Source: Amphimedon queenslandica (Eukaryota; Porifera; Demospongiae; Haplosclerida; Niphatidae). From it: 40,720 bases of DNA. The position numbers were made by a program, and so were the translations under genes. The notes under the pieces were generated by a model that was given only the letters and a program-made list of their open reading frames with translations, was not told the DNA's origin and searched no databases. Position 1 is the stretch's first letter, and each line of letters starts with the position of its first letter. The DNA lies in assembly GCF_000090795.2 (NCBI RefSeq), contig NW_003546446.1, positions 65,063-105,782 on the forward strand, written 5' to 3'. Below, piece after piece: positions 11,406-21,461 of the stretch.

Positions 11406-13421
11406 TAATATTCTGTTAACTTGATGTACCCTGCTTACAGTATCTTATCTTGTTCACCTTCTTATTTTAGTAATAATAATAATGATAATACAATTGTACA
11501 GAAACAATGTGGTCATACTTGTTACATACATTGTATGTTTATCTATTTCTTTTTCTCCTCCTTTCTCTTTCTACAATCCCTTCTGTCTCTCTCCCCCTCT
11601 CCCTCTCTCTCTCTCTCTCCCTCTCTCTCTCTCTCTCTCCCTCTCTCTCTCTCTCTCTCCCTCTCTCCTCTCACAGAATTCGGTGAGACACAATCTATCC
11701 CTCCACAGTCGGTTTGTTAAGGTACAGAATGAAAGCAGCGGCAAGAGCAGCTGGTGGACGGTCAATCTTGATGCCAAGAGCACACGAGGCCGGAGACGCT
11801 CCTCGTCCGTCGACAACACAAATGCTCCTTCCCCTCGAACAAAGAAAAGAGAGAAAAAGAAGCAGCTGAAGAAGATGAAGAATGCCGGCTCTTCAAACGA
11901 CCTCCAAACCAGCAGTCCCTGTGATAGCCCCACCACTACTGGCTTCCTTCAAGCTCCGTGGAGCCCGTCCCCTCACATTGACTGTCCTTCTCCTACTAAT
12001 TCTGATCGATCTGCTACCTATTCTCCTGTGGCTTTCTCTCCTGTCCTTCAGCGGAGTAGGAACGCTACCCCCGTCTCTCCTCTAGTATCTCCACCTGCTT
12101 TGGAACACGAGAATGTCTTCAGCGGCTCAAACTCATCTCTATTGGATAGCTATCATGATAACAGTGGGCTAGGTGGGGCACTGTTGTCTGAAGACTCCGT
12201 ACCTGAGCACTGTATAACGTCCCTTGCTTCTCTTAACCTCAAGGCCTCAAGGGAAGGAATGGGTTCCTCTTCCTCTCTCTCGTCTCTTAATTCTCCTCGT
12301 CTTCAGCTAAAGCCTTCCCCACAGCAGCAACATGTATTTAATTTCCCCCTTCAGCCTGATGGTTCATCTGGCTATTCCTCTGTTTCTGATGGTAATGATT
12401 CCTCGATGATCACTGATGCTCAGGGTTCGTCACTGGCCCCACCCACTTATGAGGAACATGTTACAGGTCCGGCAGTGAGTCCTGTTAGACTGAACAGTGG
12501 CACACCTACAAGACACACTAGGTACAGACCACATGTACTTGTAATTAAGTCTAATTTGTACATATACTTGATGTGGATGCATCTGCAATGTTAATTAATG
12601 CACATGTACATGTACAAATACACATGTACTTGTGCCCATATATGGTATATGTATACATGTACACGTAGCTAGAAAATTTATTGAGGTCAAAATTTTAATT
12701 GCTAATCCTTTTGTAAAGGCATTAAAATTGTTAATTTCTATGACTATGATACTCCTCTCCCTACTGTCTTTATTTTTATTTTTTACTTATTTTTACATAC
12801 ATGTACATGTGTACATGTACATGTACATGTATTTGACCTTTCTATTTTTTTCATTTTCGTGTATATATGTAATTTATATTATCTTTATTGTTTTTTATTA
12901 GTTTTGGTCAGGCCAGTCACCCACTCCACCTCTCTCTAGCGTACGAAGGTCGGCCCCGCTCCGGTTCTGAGCCAGCCCCGCCTCGTGTCACGCCCCCTCA
13001 CCATCACCCTCACCCTAACCACGCTCACACAATACACACAGTCCAGCACCATCACGCCTACCACCCCTCACCCTCACACCACATCCCTCGGGACATTGAC
13101 CCTTCTCTCTTTAGCAACGACTTCAAAGTCGACATTCAGGACGTCATCCAACAAGAGCTTCAGTATGGAGGGGATTTCTCGCTCTCGGCAGGCACAGGGG
13201 CCATGGAGACTCAAACCATTCAACACCACGGGCATCAGTTCAATAACACGGCCTATACTGCTCTTAATCCTAATATACATGTTCATCATGGTAATTATGC
13301 TGCTACAGGTCATTCGACTGGTCACCAGTTTTATACTCAATCTCACGATCCCACTCTCACGTCAGTCGCTCTGGATTCTTCGTCTCCTAATTTATCAAGA
13401 AGACCTAATCCGGGGTATTAG
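8274..13421 (+). CDS. FoxO: Forkhead transcription factor FoxO
   Basis: This is a complete FoxO gene: exons 8274-8678, 11677-12521 and 12902-13421, 589 residues, phases consistent. The forkhead domain is split between exons 1 and 2 (about residues 78-172). It reads [17 protein letters not shown], then [16 protein letters not shown], then [19 protein letters not shown] and KSSWW. The five-residue insertion before AGWK is diagnostic of FoxO. Three RxRxx(S/T) Akt sites sit at the canonical places: Thr31 in RSRSSTWP, Ser179 in RRRSSSVD at the forkhead C-terminal wing, and Ser439 in RPRSGS. A basic [11 protein letters not shown] stretch follows the forkhead. The acidic segment [16 protein letters not shown] near the C-terminus resembles the FoxO transactivation region. 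In the family, insulin/PI3K-Akt signalling phosphorylates these sites and expels FoxO from the nucleus via 14-3-3. The ATG was chosen because it lies just upstream of the first Akt site. Confidence 0.95.
10096..10684. mobile_element. Fold-back (MITE-like) element with amplified left end
   Basis: The right boundary, 10656-10684, is the reverse complement of the start of each 61-bp unit, matching 26 of 29 bases: TACAGTGTAGCCTCT, then a variable 7-mer, then GGACACC. The structure therefore looks like a short terminal-inverted-repeat element whose left end was multiplied in tandem. No transposase is visible. A degenerate relative with the words CTACCTGTCC and ATTATAGAGGTGT lies at about 19960-20125. 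Confidence 0.6.
10097..10579. repeat. 61-bp tandem repeat, eight copies
   Basis: Copies begin with ACAGTGTAGCCTCTTT at about 10097, 10158, 10219, 10280, 10340, 10400, 10461 and 10522. The unit contains a GGACACCATT core and ends CTACCTGTCCTTAATACATGT. Copies differ by a few substitutions and single-base deletions, and the last is the most diverged. The array lies inside FoxO intron 1. It is not a CRISPR: the unit is continuous, with no unique spacers. Confidence 0.95.
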
Positions 13422-13719
13422 CTGTTTAAAGAGAAATGGAGAGACTTTATTGATGCTATTATAGTCTCTTGATAACATTATGTATGTTCAATGCTCATCC
13501 ATATCCTCTTGTTTCTTTTAATATTCTCTCTTTATATTCTTCTTGCAATGCTTCCTTATGCATTATACAACAATGTAGTACATCTCTCCCCCTCCCCCCT
13601 CTCTCTCTCCCCCCCTCTCTCTCTTCTTGTCACATTAGCTGTCAAACATTATATTAGTTTACCTTTTGCTCTATTTCTCTTTATTATTTTTTCATAGACA
13701 GACACATGCACATAATGTA

Positions 13720-13754
<35 letters not shown>

Positions 13755-14283
13755 GTTGTTGTTGTTATTATTAATTATTTTGATGCGTTGAGATGATTGA
13801 AACTTTTTAATTTTTTTAGTGTTAGTAATGAATTGTTGTGATGTTGTTATTATTAATAATTATTATCGTTCTTTTTCCTTTATTAATAATAATAATTGAT
13901 AATTATAGACTCGAAAAAGTAGCGATAAAATTCCTAATCTTCTAGCTAATATTATTATTATTATGATTACTGTTAAGTTATTTTTCTGTTAGTTGATGAC
14001 ACAGTTCTCTATGGAATGACAAGAATCTACTTAATTAATGGTGCGTGGGTGTAAGATCTCCAGATAAGGCTCACTTATCCTAACCACAAAATCATTCACA
14101 TACAATACCTTATAAGGCAAAGTACAACTATCAACATACGCCCACGCTAAATAATTGATTGTAAACCACGCCTACTTCAGCTGACGTGGCCTTGTTATTT
14201 TATTTTTTTATTTTGCTCATTCTTCCTCGCATTTTTCCCGTTACTAGACTACAGTCACTGAAGGAAAGGACAATAGGTTCATT
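13422..14283. other. FoxO 3' UTR and intergenic region before E2-A
   Basis: This AT-rich stretch holds the FoxO 3' UTR and the E2-A promoter. A run of ATT/GTT triplets lies at about 13722-13768, and a CT/CCC-rich tract at 13580-13625. I see no coding potential beyond short chance frames and no convincing RNA gene. Confidence 0.6.
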
Positions 14284-17200
14284 ATGAACAGGAGTTATAA
14301 CCAGAGGAGCCCAGGTAAGGAAAATATGGAGAGAATACGGGATGAATGAATAGTGGGCCAAGTTCTTTTTTCAAATTTATTATTATTTTATTGTATCCCT
14401 ATATTATATATAGTTCTTTTCAGCAGTTTTAGCACTCTATACTGAACCATTGAGTGACTATAATGTTGAGTTTTAATTGTGAATTGTGCCCTTTTTAATT
14501 GATAAGATTCTCTCGAAATTATATCACGATCATCTTGTATTACATTTATTATTGTTATACAATGTGTTATAATTCATGAAAAGTTTAATTTGTTTGACCA
14601 CTCCAATAACATTAAGATTTGTACAGAGGTAGACCTCATTAGATATTATTTCAAAATATTACAGTACATGTATTATTTTATTAATTCAAGTATTTTTGTA
14701 TTTTATTTATTAGCTGTGAGGAGGTTAATGAGAGAAGCTATTGAATTAAGGGAACCCTCTCCTCTTTATCATGCACAACCAATGGAAGTGAGTATTAGTA
14801 TTTTTAATGCAGAGTTTGTTATATTAATCATTTTATTATTGTTATTTTAATTGATATTAGTTTATTCAAAAATATAAAATTGGCTATTTAATTTCCTATT
14901 TTTAATGGCTAAAGTTACATGTACTGTACATGATTGAACGAAATGCTCACAGGTTCAATATACCACCCTCTAATTTTTTTATTGCATTTCCAATGCATAT
15001 TGATGTCCTTATGTTGTGTAGAAATTTTGAGCTGATTCCGACAAATATTTTTTGAGTTATGGCCATTTAAAAAATTGGCCAATTTTTGAAAAATTCCCAA
15101 GGCTATAGCCCATAGTTTTTTCAAAGAAATCGCTCCGAAATCACCCCAATTTTTTATTACATTTTCTGATACATATTGATGTCCTTATGTTGTGTAGAAA
15201 GTTTGAGCTGATTCCAATAAATATTTTTCAAGTTACAACCATTTTTTTAAAATGTCAAAATTCTGAAAAATACTCAAGGCTCTAGCCCATGGTTTTTTCC
15301 AAAAAATGGCTCCGAAATCACTCCAATTTTTTATTACATTTTCTGATACATATTGATGTCCTTATGCTGTGTAGAAAGTTTGAGCTGATTCCGACAAATA
15401 TTTTTTGAGTTATGGTCATTTTAAGAAATTGGCCAATTTTTGAAAAATTCCCAAGGCTATAGCTTATAGTTTTTTCAAAAAAATTGCTCCGAAATCACCC
15501 CAATTTTTATTACATTTTCTGATACATATTGATGTCCTTATGCTGTGTAGAAAGTTTGAGCTGATTCTGACTTCAAGTTACAGCCATTTTAAGAAAATGC
15601 CAAAATTCTAAAAAATACCCAAGGCTATAGCCCATGGTTTTTTTCAAAAAATAGCTCTGAAATCACCCCAATTTTTATTACATTTTCTGATACATATTGA
15701 TGTCCTTATGCTGTGTAGAAAGTTTGAGCTGATTCCGACTTCAAATTTTCAAGTTACAGACATTTTAAGAAAATGCCAAAATTCTAAAAATTACCCAAGG
15801 CTATAGCCCATAGTTTTTTCCAAAAAATGACTCCGAAATAAGCCCAAATTTTTATTACATTTAAAAAATTCAAATTGATGTCCTTATGTTGTATAGAAAG
15901 TTGTATGTATATGTACATGTCAAACCAAATTTTATAATATATTACATGTGTAATTGATATTTTTAGGATAATTTGTTTGAATGGCATTTCACAATACAAG
16001 GTCCACCTGGTACTGATTATGAGGGAGGACGCTATCATGGACGTATCTTATTACCACCAGAATATCCAATGAAACCACCTTCCATTGTTATACTAACTGT
16101 GAGTGAGGGAGGGAGGGAGAAATACTATGAGAACAGAATACATGTACATGTTAAGTACTTGCAAATGTACATGTACTGGTTTGTCTTCATTTTATGCTTT
16201 TCTTATCTCGCATCTTTTTTCTTGTCACTTTTCTCTCTCCCCCTCTCTCTCTCCTCAGCCTAATGGAAGGTTTGAATTAAATCAGAAGATTTGTTTAAGT
16301 GCTTCAGCCTATCATCCTGAGATGTGGCAGGCCTCATGGGGAAGTAAGAAATATTAACAATCATCAAACATTCTCTCTTCGCTTCTTTCTTTCTTTTTCT
16401 CCTTCATATTTAGTCTTACTACATGTTAATTTACAATGTACTGTAGCAATAGAAAATTTGTTCGACAAATTTCTTTTTAAATTTTCTGGCTGTTGTAATT
16501 TTAAAATAATTGACTATAAATGTCCATGTCCATGTACATATCCACTGCTATGATTCACCCTTTGAAGTACATGTACATGTACATGTAAGATGCTAATTAA
16601 AGTCTTATTATTAGCAAATTTAGCTCAATTTACATAATTACATGTACATGTAAATATTTCTTTAACTACATGTACATGTACATGCACATGTTCATACATG
16701 TATGTACATGTATGCAGTATATTTCTCTTTTATCCTCCCTCCTCCTCCCTCTCTCTCTCTCTCTCTCTCTTTCCTCATTAGTTCGTACTATGTTATTGGC
16801 ACTGGTTGGTTTCATGCCAACTGATGGTAAAGGTACTATTGGTTCACTGGACTGTACACCTGAAGCAAGAAGACAAATGGCTATTAGGTATACATGTACA
16901 TGTACGATTATAATAATAATAATAATGTGTATGTATTGAAGAATAATGATGCACATGTACTGTACTTGTGCTCTGTGGAAATTTTCTGTGTAAATTTTGC
17001 TAATTTTGCTGCTTCGCAAAATAACAGTAATAAATGCATATACATGTACATGTAGATCGAAGTACAATGTACATGTATGACTATTATCATGTGTTATATA
17101 CATGTACTGTACATGTAATATTTGTTTTACATGTAGTTGTCATGGTAATTGGCCCCACCCTTTTATAGTTAATTAAATGATTTTAAATCTTTTTATTTGA

Positions 17201-20200
17201 AAAAAAGAAAATATGCATGTACATGTGCAAAATAATTAATCAGTAAATTGCTATTTTGTCGTTTCCATAATCACAAACATACAAAAATCCATCTTTGTTA
17301 AATGTTAATATTGCTGGTGACATGTCATTACCAAACCTCCTAACAAACCCACCATCACTAGTGAATACTGATATACAACCAGTGCCCCCTTCACTAACAT
17401 ACACTAGACTAGTAGCTCCAGTGTCTATTGTTATACCTGTTGGCCTGTTAAGCTGTCCAGGACCAGATCCATAACTGCCAAACTGACCCACAAACTTTCC
17501 ATCTGGAGAGAACTTTTGAATTCGGTAATTAAATTCATCAGCAACATACACTAATCCTTGACTGTCAATAGCAATGTCACATGGAAACATAAACTGTCCA
17601 TTATTTGATCCATATTTACCAAACGAATGAGAGAAGGTTAGATCAGGATTCAAGACTTGTATACGATCATTATTCGTATCAGTAATATAAACCTGTCCTG
17701 TTGTAGGAGAGATAGCAATACCAGTAGGAGCATTGAACTGTAGTGGTCCTTGAATTACCTTATCCTCTTCCTCATTCTCCTCCTCCTCTTCGTCCTCCTC
17801 CCACTCCTCCTCCTCCTTCCACACCTCCTCCTCCTCCTCTTCCTCCTCCTCCCACTCGTCCTCTTCCTCCTCCTCGTCCTTGTCCTCCTCCTCCTCACCA
17901 ACTGATGCTATAAGGTCCCCATCCATGCTTATCTTCTGGATCCTGTGATTATCAGATACAAGAATGAATTTGTCTGGAGTAATGGCTATGCCACGAGGAT
18001 AGATAAATTTGACATTACCACTTCCTCCTTCCCCTCCTAATGATTTCACTTTCTTTCCTTCTTTATCCAGTATTGTTACACAGTGACCCTCATTCTCAGT
18101 TATTATAACATGATTATCATCAGTTACAGCAACTCCATAGGGGCGACTAAGCTCAGTTATAGTACATGCTGGAGTGATGTTATCAAGGTAAGGATTGATA
18201 GGGATAACTAGTGAGGTATTGTCAAATGGTACATCATATACTTGTACTTTTACTGTATGAGTACCACTGGTTGAAGGGTTACACTGTATCCTATACACTC
18301 CAGGACTAGTGGTAGTGACTGTAGTGTGAATGGGTTGATCATCTTTACCAACTGGTACTAGACTACACCTCAGAGAAGAGAGGGGAACAGACAAAAGAGA
18401 CGAATCTGGTGCCTCCATTGATAGTGAAAACGAAACTTCCTTTTCCTTTGGTAAACGTTCAAAGCAACCAACTTTCTTCACTCTACACTGCTGTACTGCA
18501 GTAGATGAGTAGGTCACAATATCTCCAATGTGATGTAGCAATTTGATGATATTATGTTTACTTAATACAAAATGTTCGTTTGGATGTAACTCCTCCACAT
18601 TGATCCCTGCAGTAACTTCACTCATACGCTCCATCATCTGTTTCTTAGACCTCAGGACTTGTTGAGGACTGCCTGTCTTCAGACTCTGTTCCACATAATC
18701 CTGGACATCCTCCAGAACACTCAAATTCATTTCTGCTGATTTCATTTGCTCTGACAGCACCTTTAGTTTAGCATCAGTGACCCTCTTTGCCAGCTCAGTC
18801 AGTTTCCTCTCTGACTGACGAAGAACAGCAATCATTTCCTCTACCATCTTGTGTATCTCTTTTAATACTCCTTCTCCTCTCTCTCTTACTTCTTCCTCTG
18901 TATCTGTTAGAGCAGATTTGACTTCTTTAAGTTCTTCCATTTTTTCTTTAACCGGTTCTAAGCAGGTCTCCAATTCCCAACAGTGTTTAGTGTAACTGTC
19001 ATTGACTAGGTCATACTCATGTTCTTTATGAATGCGAACTGTGCAGTGCAGACAAATGACAGTATCACATGTTTCACAGAATATCTCCAGTGGCTTCTGG
19101 TGAGTGGAGCAGGTGAGGGTTGCCTCCTGTTTAGCAAAAGCTAGTAATGGAGAGTTGGAAGAGACAGAGGCTGTCACCTCATCAAGATGTGTTAGATTGT
19201 GATGAGCAATAGGGGCCCATATCTTGTGGACATCCAGACATTTTTGACAAAGGAACTTACTGCAGTCTTTGCAGTATTCAGTGGCATTAGCTGTAGTACA
19301 GTTGTCACAGGTGACCTGTTGAGGATTAGTAGCTTTCTTCATGAAAGTGTGTATCTTTTTGATGTTTTGGAGATGGAATGCTACAGGAAAGGCTCCTGCT
19401 CCTTCTTCTGGTAACTCTGTACAATGATGACAAGTGGGACAAGAGATGTAGTAAGTCTCCACATCCTTCCCCTGCTTTTTATCCAGAGGTAGCCCCTCCA
19501 GACAGTGCTGACAGAATGAATGCAGGCAAGGTAAGGACTTAGGATTGGTGTAGATATCAAAACATATGGAGCAAGTCAGCTGTTCCTCCAATTTGAGGAG
19601 ACCAGAAGAAAATGAAGGTTTGGTGGCCATTTTAAAATGCGAAATTGTGAATAATAGTTTAGAGAGTGAAGATAGACGGTATAAGAGAATAAAGGAAACT
19701 TAAAGGAGATAGTAAAAAAGAAGACTGAGTATGCAACACAGTAGAGCTGATGATGGAATCCTCAGAGTGATGGGAGAGCTATGGGTGAGCACAATGGTCA
19801 ATGGTGACCTTTTGTCCTGTGGCTGGATTAGGTTTTGATAGCTTACAAATGATAAGAATACAGACACTCCCCAACATCCCATTTACCTTGGTAACATGCT
19901 ACTGTATATAGGTGAATTGACTAAAACAATTTTTCTTCTAAGTCCAAGTGCCCATACACTCAAACCTGTCTATTCCGAACACTTTGTGACCCAATAATAC
20001 TGTCCTGGGACTTATGAAAGTGCATGTCATTATTTTCAGAGGTTCATTAATACACATTACTATTGTATTGGGACTGATGCTACCTGTCCTGATTATAGAG
20101 GTGTGATCTGTCCTTATTTAAGACCAGTTTTAAAAAAAAACACATACATGTACTAGCCCATGCATGCTTTATTAAAGAAATAGCTCCAAATATTTATAAA

Positions 20201-21207
20201 TTTTTAAAATTGCTCCAAATGCTGTCTACTATGTACTGTATTGTAGTGCTTGTCAGCTCGCGAAGCTCATGGTGTTTAGCTCACTTAGCATGCTTTGTGG
20301 GAAACCCTGATAATAATGTACATGTAGATTGTTTAAGTCAATTTAAATCGCAATTATTATCCATTCATTCCTAGGTCATTAGAGTGGGTATGTCCTACTT
20401 GTGGTGTTGCTAACAGGACAGCTTTACCTGAAGGAAGTGAAGAGGAGGCACGAGATACTAAAATTACTAAAGAAATGGAAGACATTGTATCACAAATGGC
20501 AATCAAAGTATAATCACACATGTACATGTACATGTAGTTATAATTGAATGATTGAACTATTGTTGTTTTCTATGCATGTAAAATTAACTTGCTTTTATCA
20601 TAATAAAGCCAAAATCTATCTCACTTTTTCATACCTTAGAAGTATTATGAAAACTCATCATGTACATGTACATGTACGTTACATGCAACTTGCTTCCCGG
20701 CCCAGTATAGATATAATTATTCCACCATTATACATGTAATTATTATTTTATATAGTTATTATTAATGAAATTCATTTATTTCAGTCTCAAGAAGAAGTTG
20801 ATGCTCAATTTAAACAGCAAGTCCAGCGTCAAAGTGAAGCCTCACATGTTCCCCAGCCCCGCCCTCCATCAACCGACCAATCAAATCGAAGGAATATTGA
20901 TATCAAAGAGTCACACGATGAGTATAAAGATGAAGGAGGGACTGAGATTAATAAAGAATCATCAACTAGTGGAATTAGATATCGTGGACAAGAAGAAACA
21001 GATCAGCCTCTCCCTCCCCCTCCCTCCCTCTCTCCTCCTCCTCTTCCTCCATCAGTCTCAAGGGTTGATGGTAGTGTAAGGAGAGAAGTACAAAGAGGAT
21101 CATCAAATTATATGATTTTATTTCTTATTATTGTCATTGTGTTAGTAATATTTTTGTTGGTTGCAAGGAGACTGAATGGCAGTAATCGTAATGAAACTAG
21201 TCATTAG
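14284..21207 (+). CDS. UBE2J1: UBE2J1-like tail-anchored ubiquitin-conjugating enzyme (E2-A)
   Basis: This is a complete E2 gene of the Ubc6/UBE2J family. Exons are 14284-14314, 14714-14787, 15967-16098, 16259-16343, 16782-16887, 20375-20507 and 20785-21207, giving 327 residues with all phases consistent; human UBE2J1 is of similar length. Diagnostic segments in order: [55 protein letters not shown], then [16 protein letters not shown] with the predicted catalytic Cys91, and [14 protein letters not shown]. The family lacks the usual HPN motif. A CPTCG motif follows, then a proline-rich, probably disordered linker and a hydrophobic tail ([17 protein letters not shown]) near the C-terminus. Family members sit in the ER membrane with the active site in the cytosol and act in ER-associated degradation. 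It has a paralogue at 36463-38894 with matching exon borders. J1 rather than J2 is a judgement by eye. Confidence 0.92.
14995..15905. repeat. About 176-bp tandem repeat in E2-A intron 2
   Basis: About five imperfect copies are marked by TGATGTCCTTATG, which recurs at about 15001, 15177, 15354, 15530, 15698 and 15876, giving a spacing near 176 bp with one shorter unit. Each unit also has AGTTTGAGCTGATTC, AAGGCTATAGCCCATAG and a CTCCGAAATCACCCCAAT block. Units differ by point changes and small deletions. Related dispersed sequences lie at about 22990-23680 and 39500-40180, mostly inverted relative to this array. Confidence 0.9.
17240..19630 (-). CDS. TRIM-NHL protein (RING, two B-boxes, coiled coil, filamin-like, NHL)
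   Basis: This is a single-exon gene of 796 residues. The RING lies at about 20-67 ([23 protein letters not shown]), B-box 1 at about 108-146 ([16 protein letters not shown]) and B-box 2 at about 174-209 ([21 protein letters not shown]). A charged coiled coil runs to about 330. An Ig-filamin-like region follows near 395-480, then NHL repeats to the end ([59 protein letters not shown]). Family members are E3 ubiquitin ligases, and some bind RNA through the NHL propeller (TRIM2/3/71, Brat, Lin-41). A very acidic, almost pure Glu/Asp/Trp stretch of about 55 residues interrupts the propeller between the second and third repeats. The lack of introns and the nested, antisense position suggest an origin by retroposition. 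The start Met is followed directly by the RING. Confidence 0.93.
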   Translation of the reverse strand: MATKPSFSSGLLKLEEQLTCSICFDIYTNPKSLPCLHSFCQHCLEGLPLDKKQGKDVETYYISCPTCHHCTELPEEGAGAFPVAFHLQNIKKIHTFMKKATNPQQVTCDNCTTANATEYCKDCSKFLCQKCLDVHKIWAPIAHHNLTHLDEVTASVSSNSPLLAFAKQEATLTCSTHQKPLEIFCETCDTVICLHCTVRIHKEHEYDLVNDSYTKHCWELETCLEPVKEKMEELKEVKSALTDTEEEVRERGEGVLKEIHKMVEEMIAVLRQSERKLTELAKRVTDAKLKVLSEQMKSAEMNLSVLEDVQDYVEQSLKTGSPQQVLRSKKQMMERMSEVTAGINVEELHPNEHFVLSKHNIIKLLHHIGDIVTYSSTAVQQCRVKKVGCFERLPKEKEVSFSLSMEAPDSSLLSVPLSSLRCSLVPVGKDDQPIHTTVTTTSPGVYRIQCNPSTSGTHTVKVQVYDVPFDNTSLVIPINPYLDNITPACTITELSRPYGVAVTDDNHVIITENEGHCVTILDKEGKKVKSLGGEGGSGNVKFIYPRGIAITPDKFILVSDNHRIQKISMDGDLIASVGEEEEDKDEEEEEDEWEEEEEEEEEVWKEEEEWEEDEEEEENEEEDKVIQGPLQFNAPTGIAISPTTGQVYITDTNNDRIQVLNPDLTFSHSFGKYGSNNGQFMFPCDIAIDSQGLVYVADEFNYRIQKFSPDGKFVGQFGSYGSGPGQLNRPTGITIDTGATSLVYVSEGGTGCISVFTSDGGFVRRFGNDMSPAILTFNKDGFLYVCDYGNDKIAIY
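19960..20125. repeat. Degenerate relative of the 10.1-10.7 kb fold-back element
   Basis: This stretch shares the words CTACCTGTCC, ATTATAGAGGTGT and CTGTCCTTA with the array in the FoxO intron. They are spaced similarly but strongly diverged. It lies in E2-A intron 5, upstream of the TRIM-NHL start. Its boundaries are approximate. Confidence 0.4.
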
Positions 21208-21461
21208 TAGATAGTTTATAATGCAAATTACACATTTTATATTGTGTCATTTATATAATAATTGTTTATTTATTCAGTAATCAGTGTCATAAGGTTATAG
21301 TAGCATCACTTGGCACAGGAAATGAATTCTTAGAAAATAATTCATTTCCGGTTCCTGTTATAATTCTTCATGCTTCACCATCACTCTCGCCATCACTGGT
21401 AAGACTGGTACAGGAGTGGCACTATCGAGTACAATAGAATAGATACATACAGATACTAGTC
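21208..21461. other. Short E2-A to kinase A intergenic region
   Basis: Only 254 bases separate the E2-A stop from the kinase A start codon, both on the plus strand. The stretch must hold the E2-A 3' UTR and the kinase A promoter, unless the two are co-transcribed. No clear polyadenylation or TATA signal was assigned. Confidence 0.5.

Larger units (their letters stand above)
8679..11676 (+). other. FoxO intron 1 (about 3 kb)
   Basis: This intron separates the two halves of the forkhead domain. It holds GA-rich (8683-8710, 8828-8910) and CT-rich (9570-9690, 11575-11675) simple repeats, a run of AAT triplets at 11370-11403, and the 61-bp tandem array with its inverted partner (10097-10684). I see no second gene in it. 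The small reading frame at 9062-9247 has no recognisable features. Confidence 0.8.
16888..20374 (+). other. E2-A intron 5, host of the TRIM-NHL gene
   Basis: This 3.5-kb intron lies between E2 exons ending ...RRQMAI and starting ...[10 protein letters not shown]. It contains the whole opposite-strand TRIM-NHL gene at 17240-19630 plus AT-rich flanks and ACATGT repeats. The matching intron in E2-B (37965-38046) is only 82 bases long and has no insert. Confidence 0.9.

Noticed and set aside
19199..19414. Plus-strand frame opposite the TRIM-NHL RING/B-box region
   Set aside because: It is the antisense shadow of conserved coding sequence.
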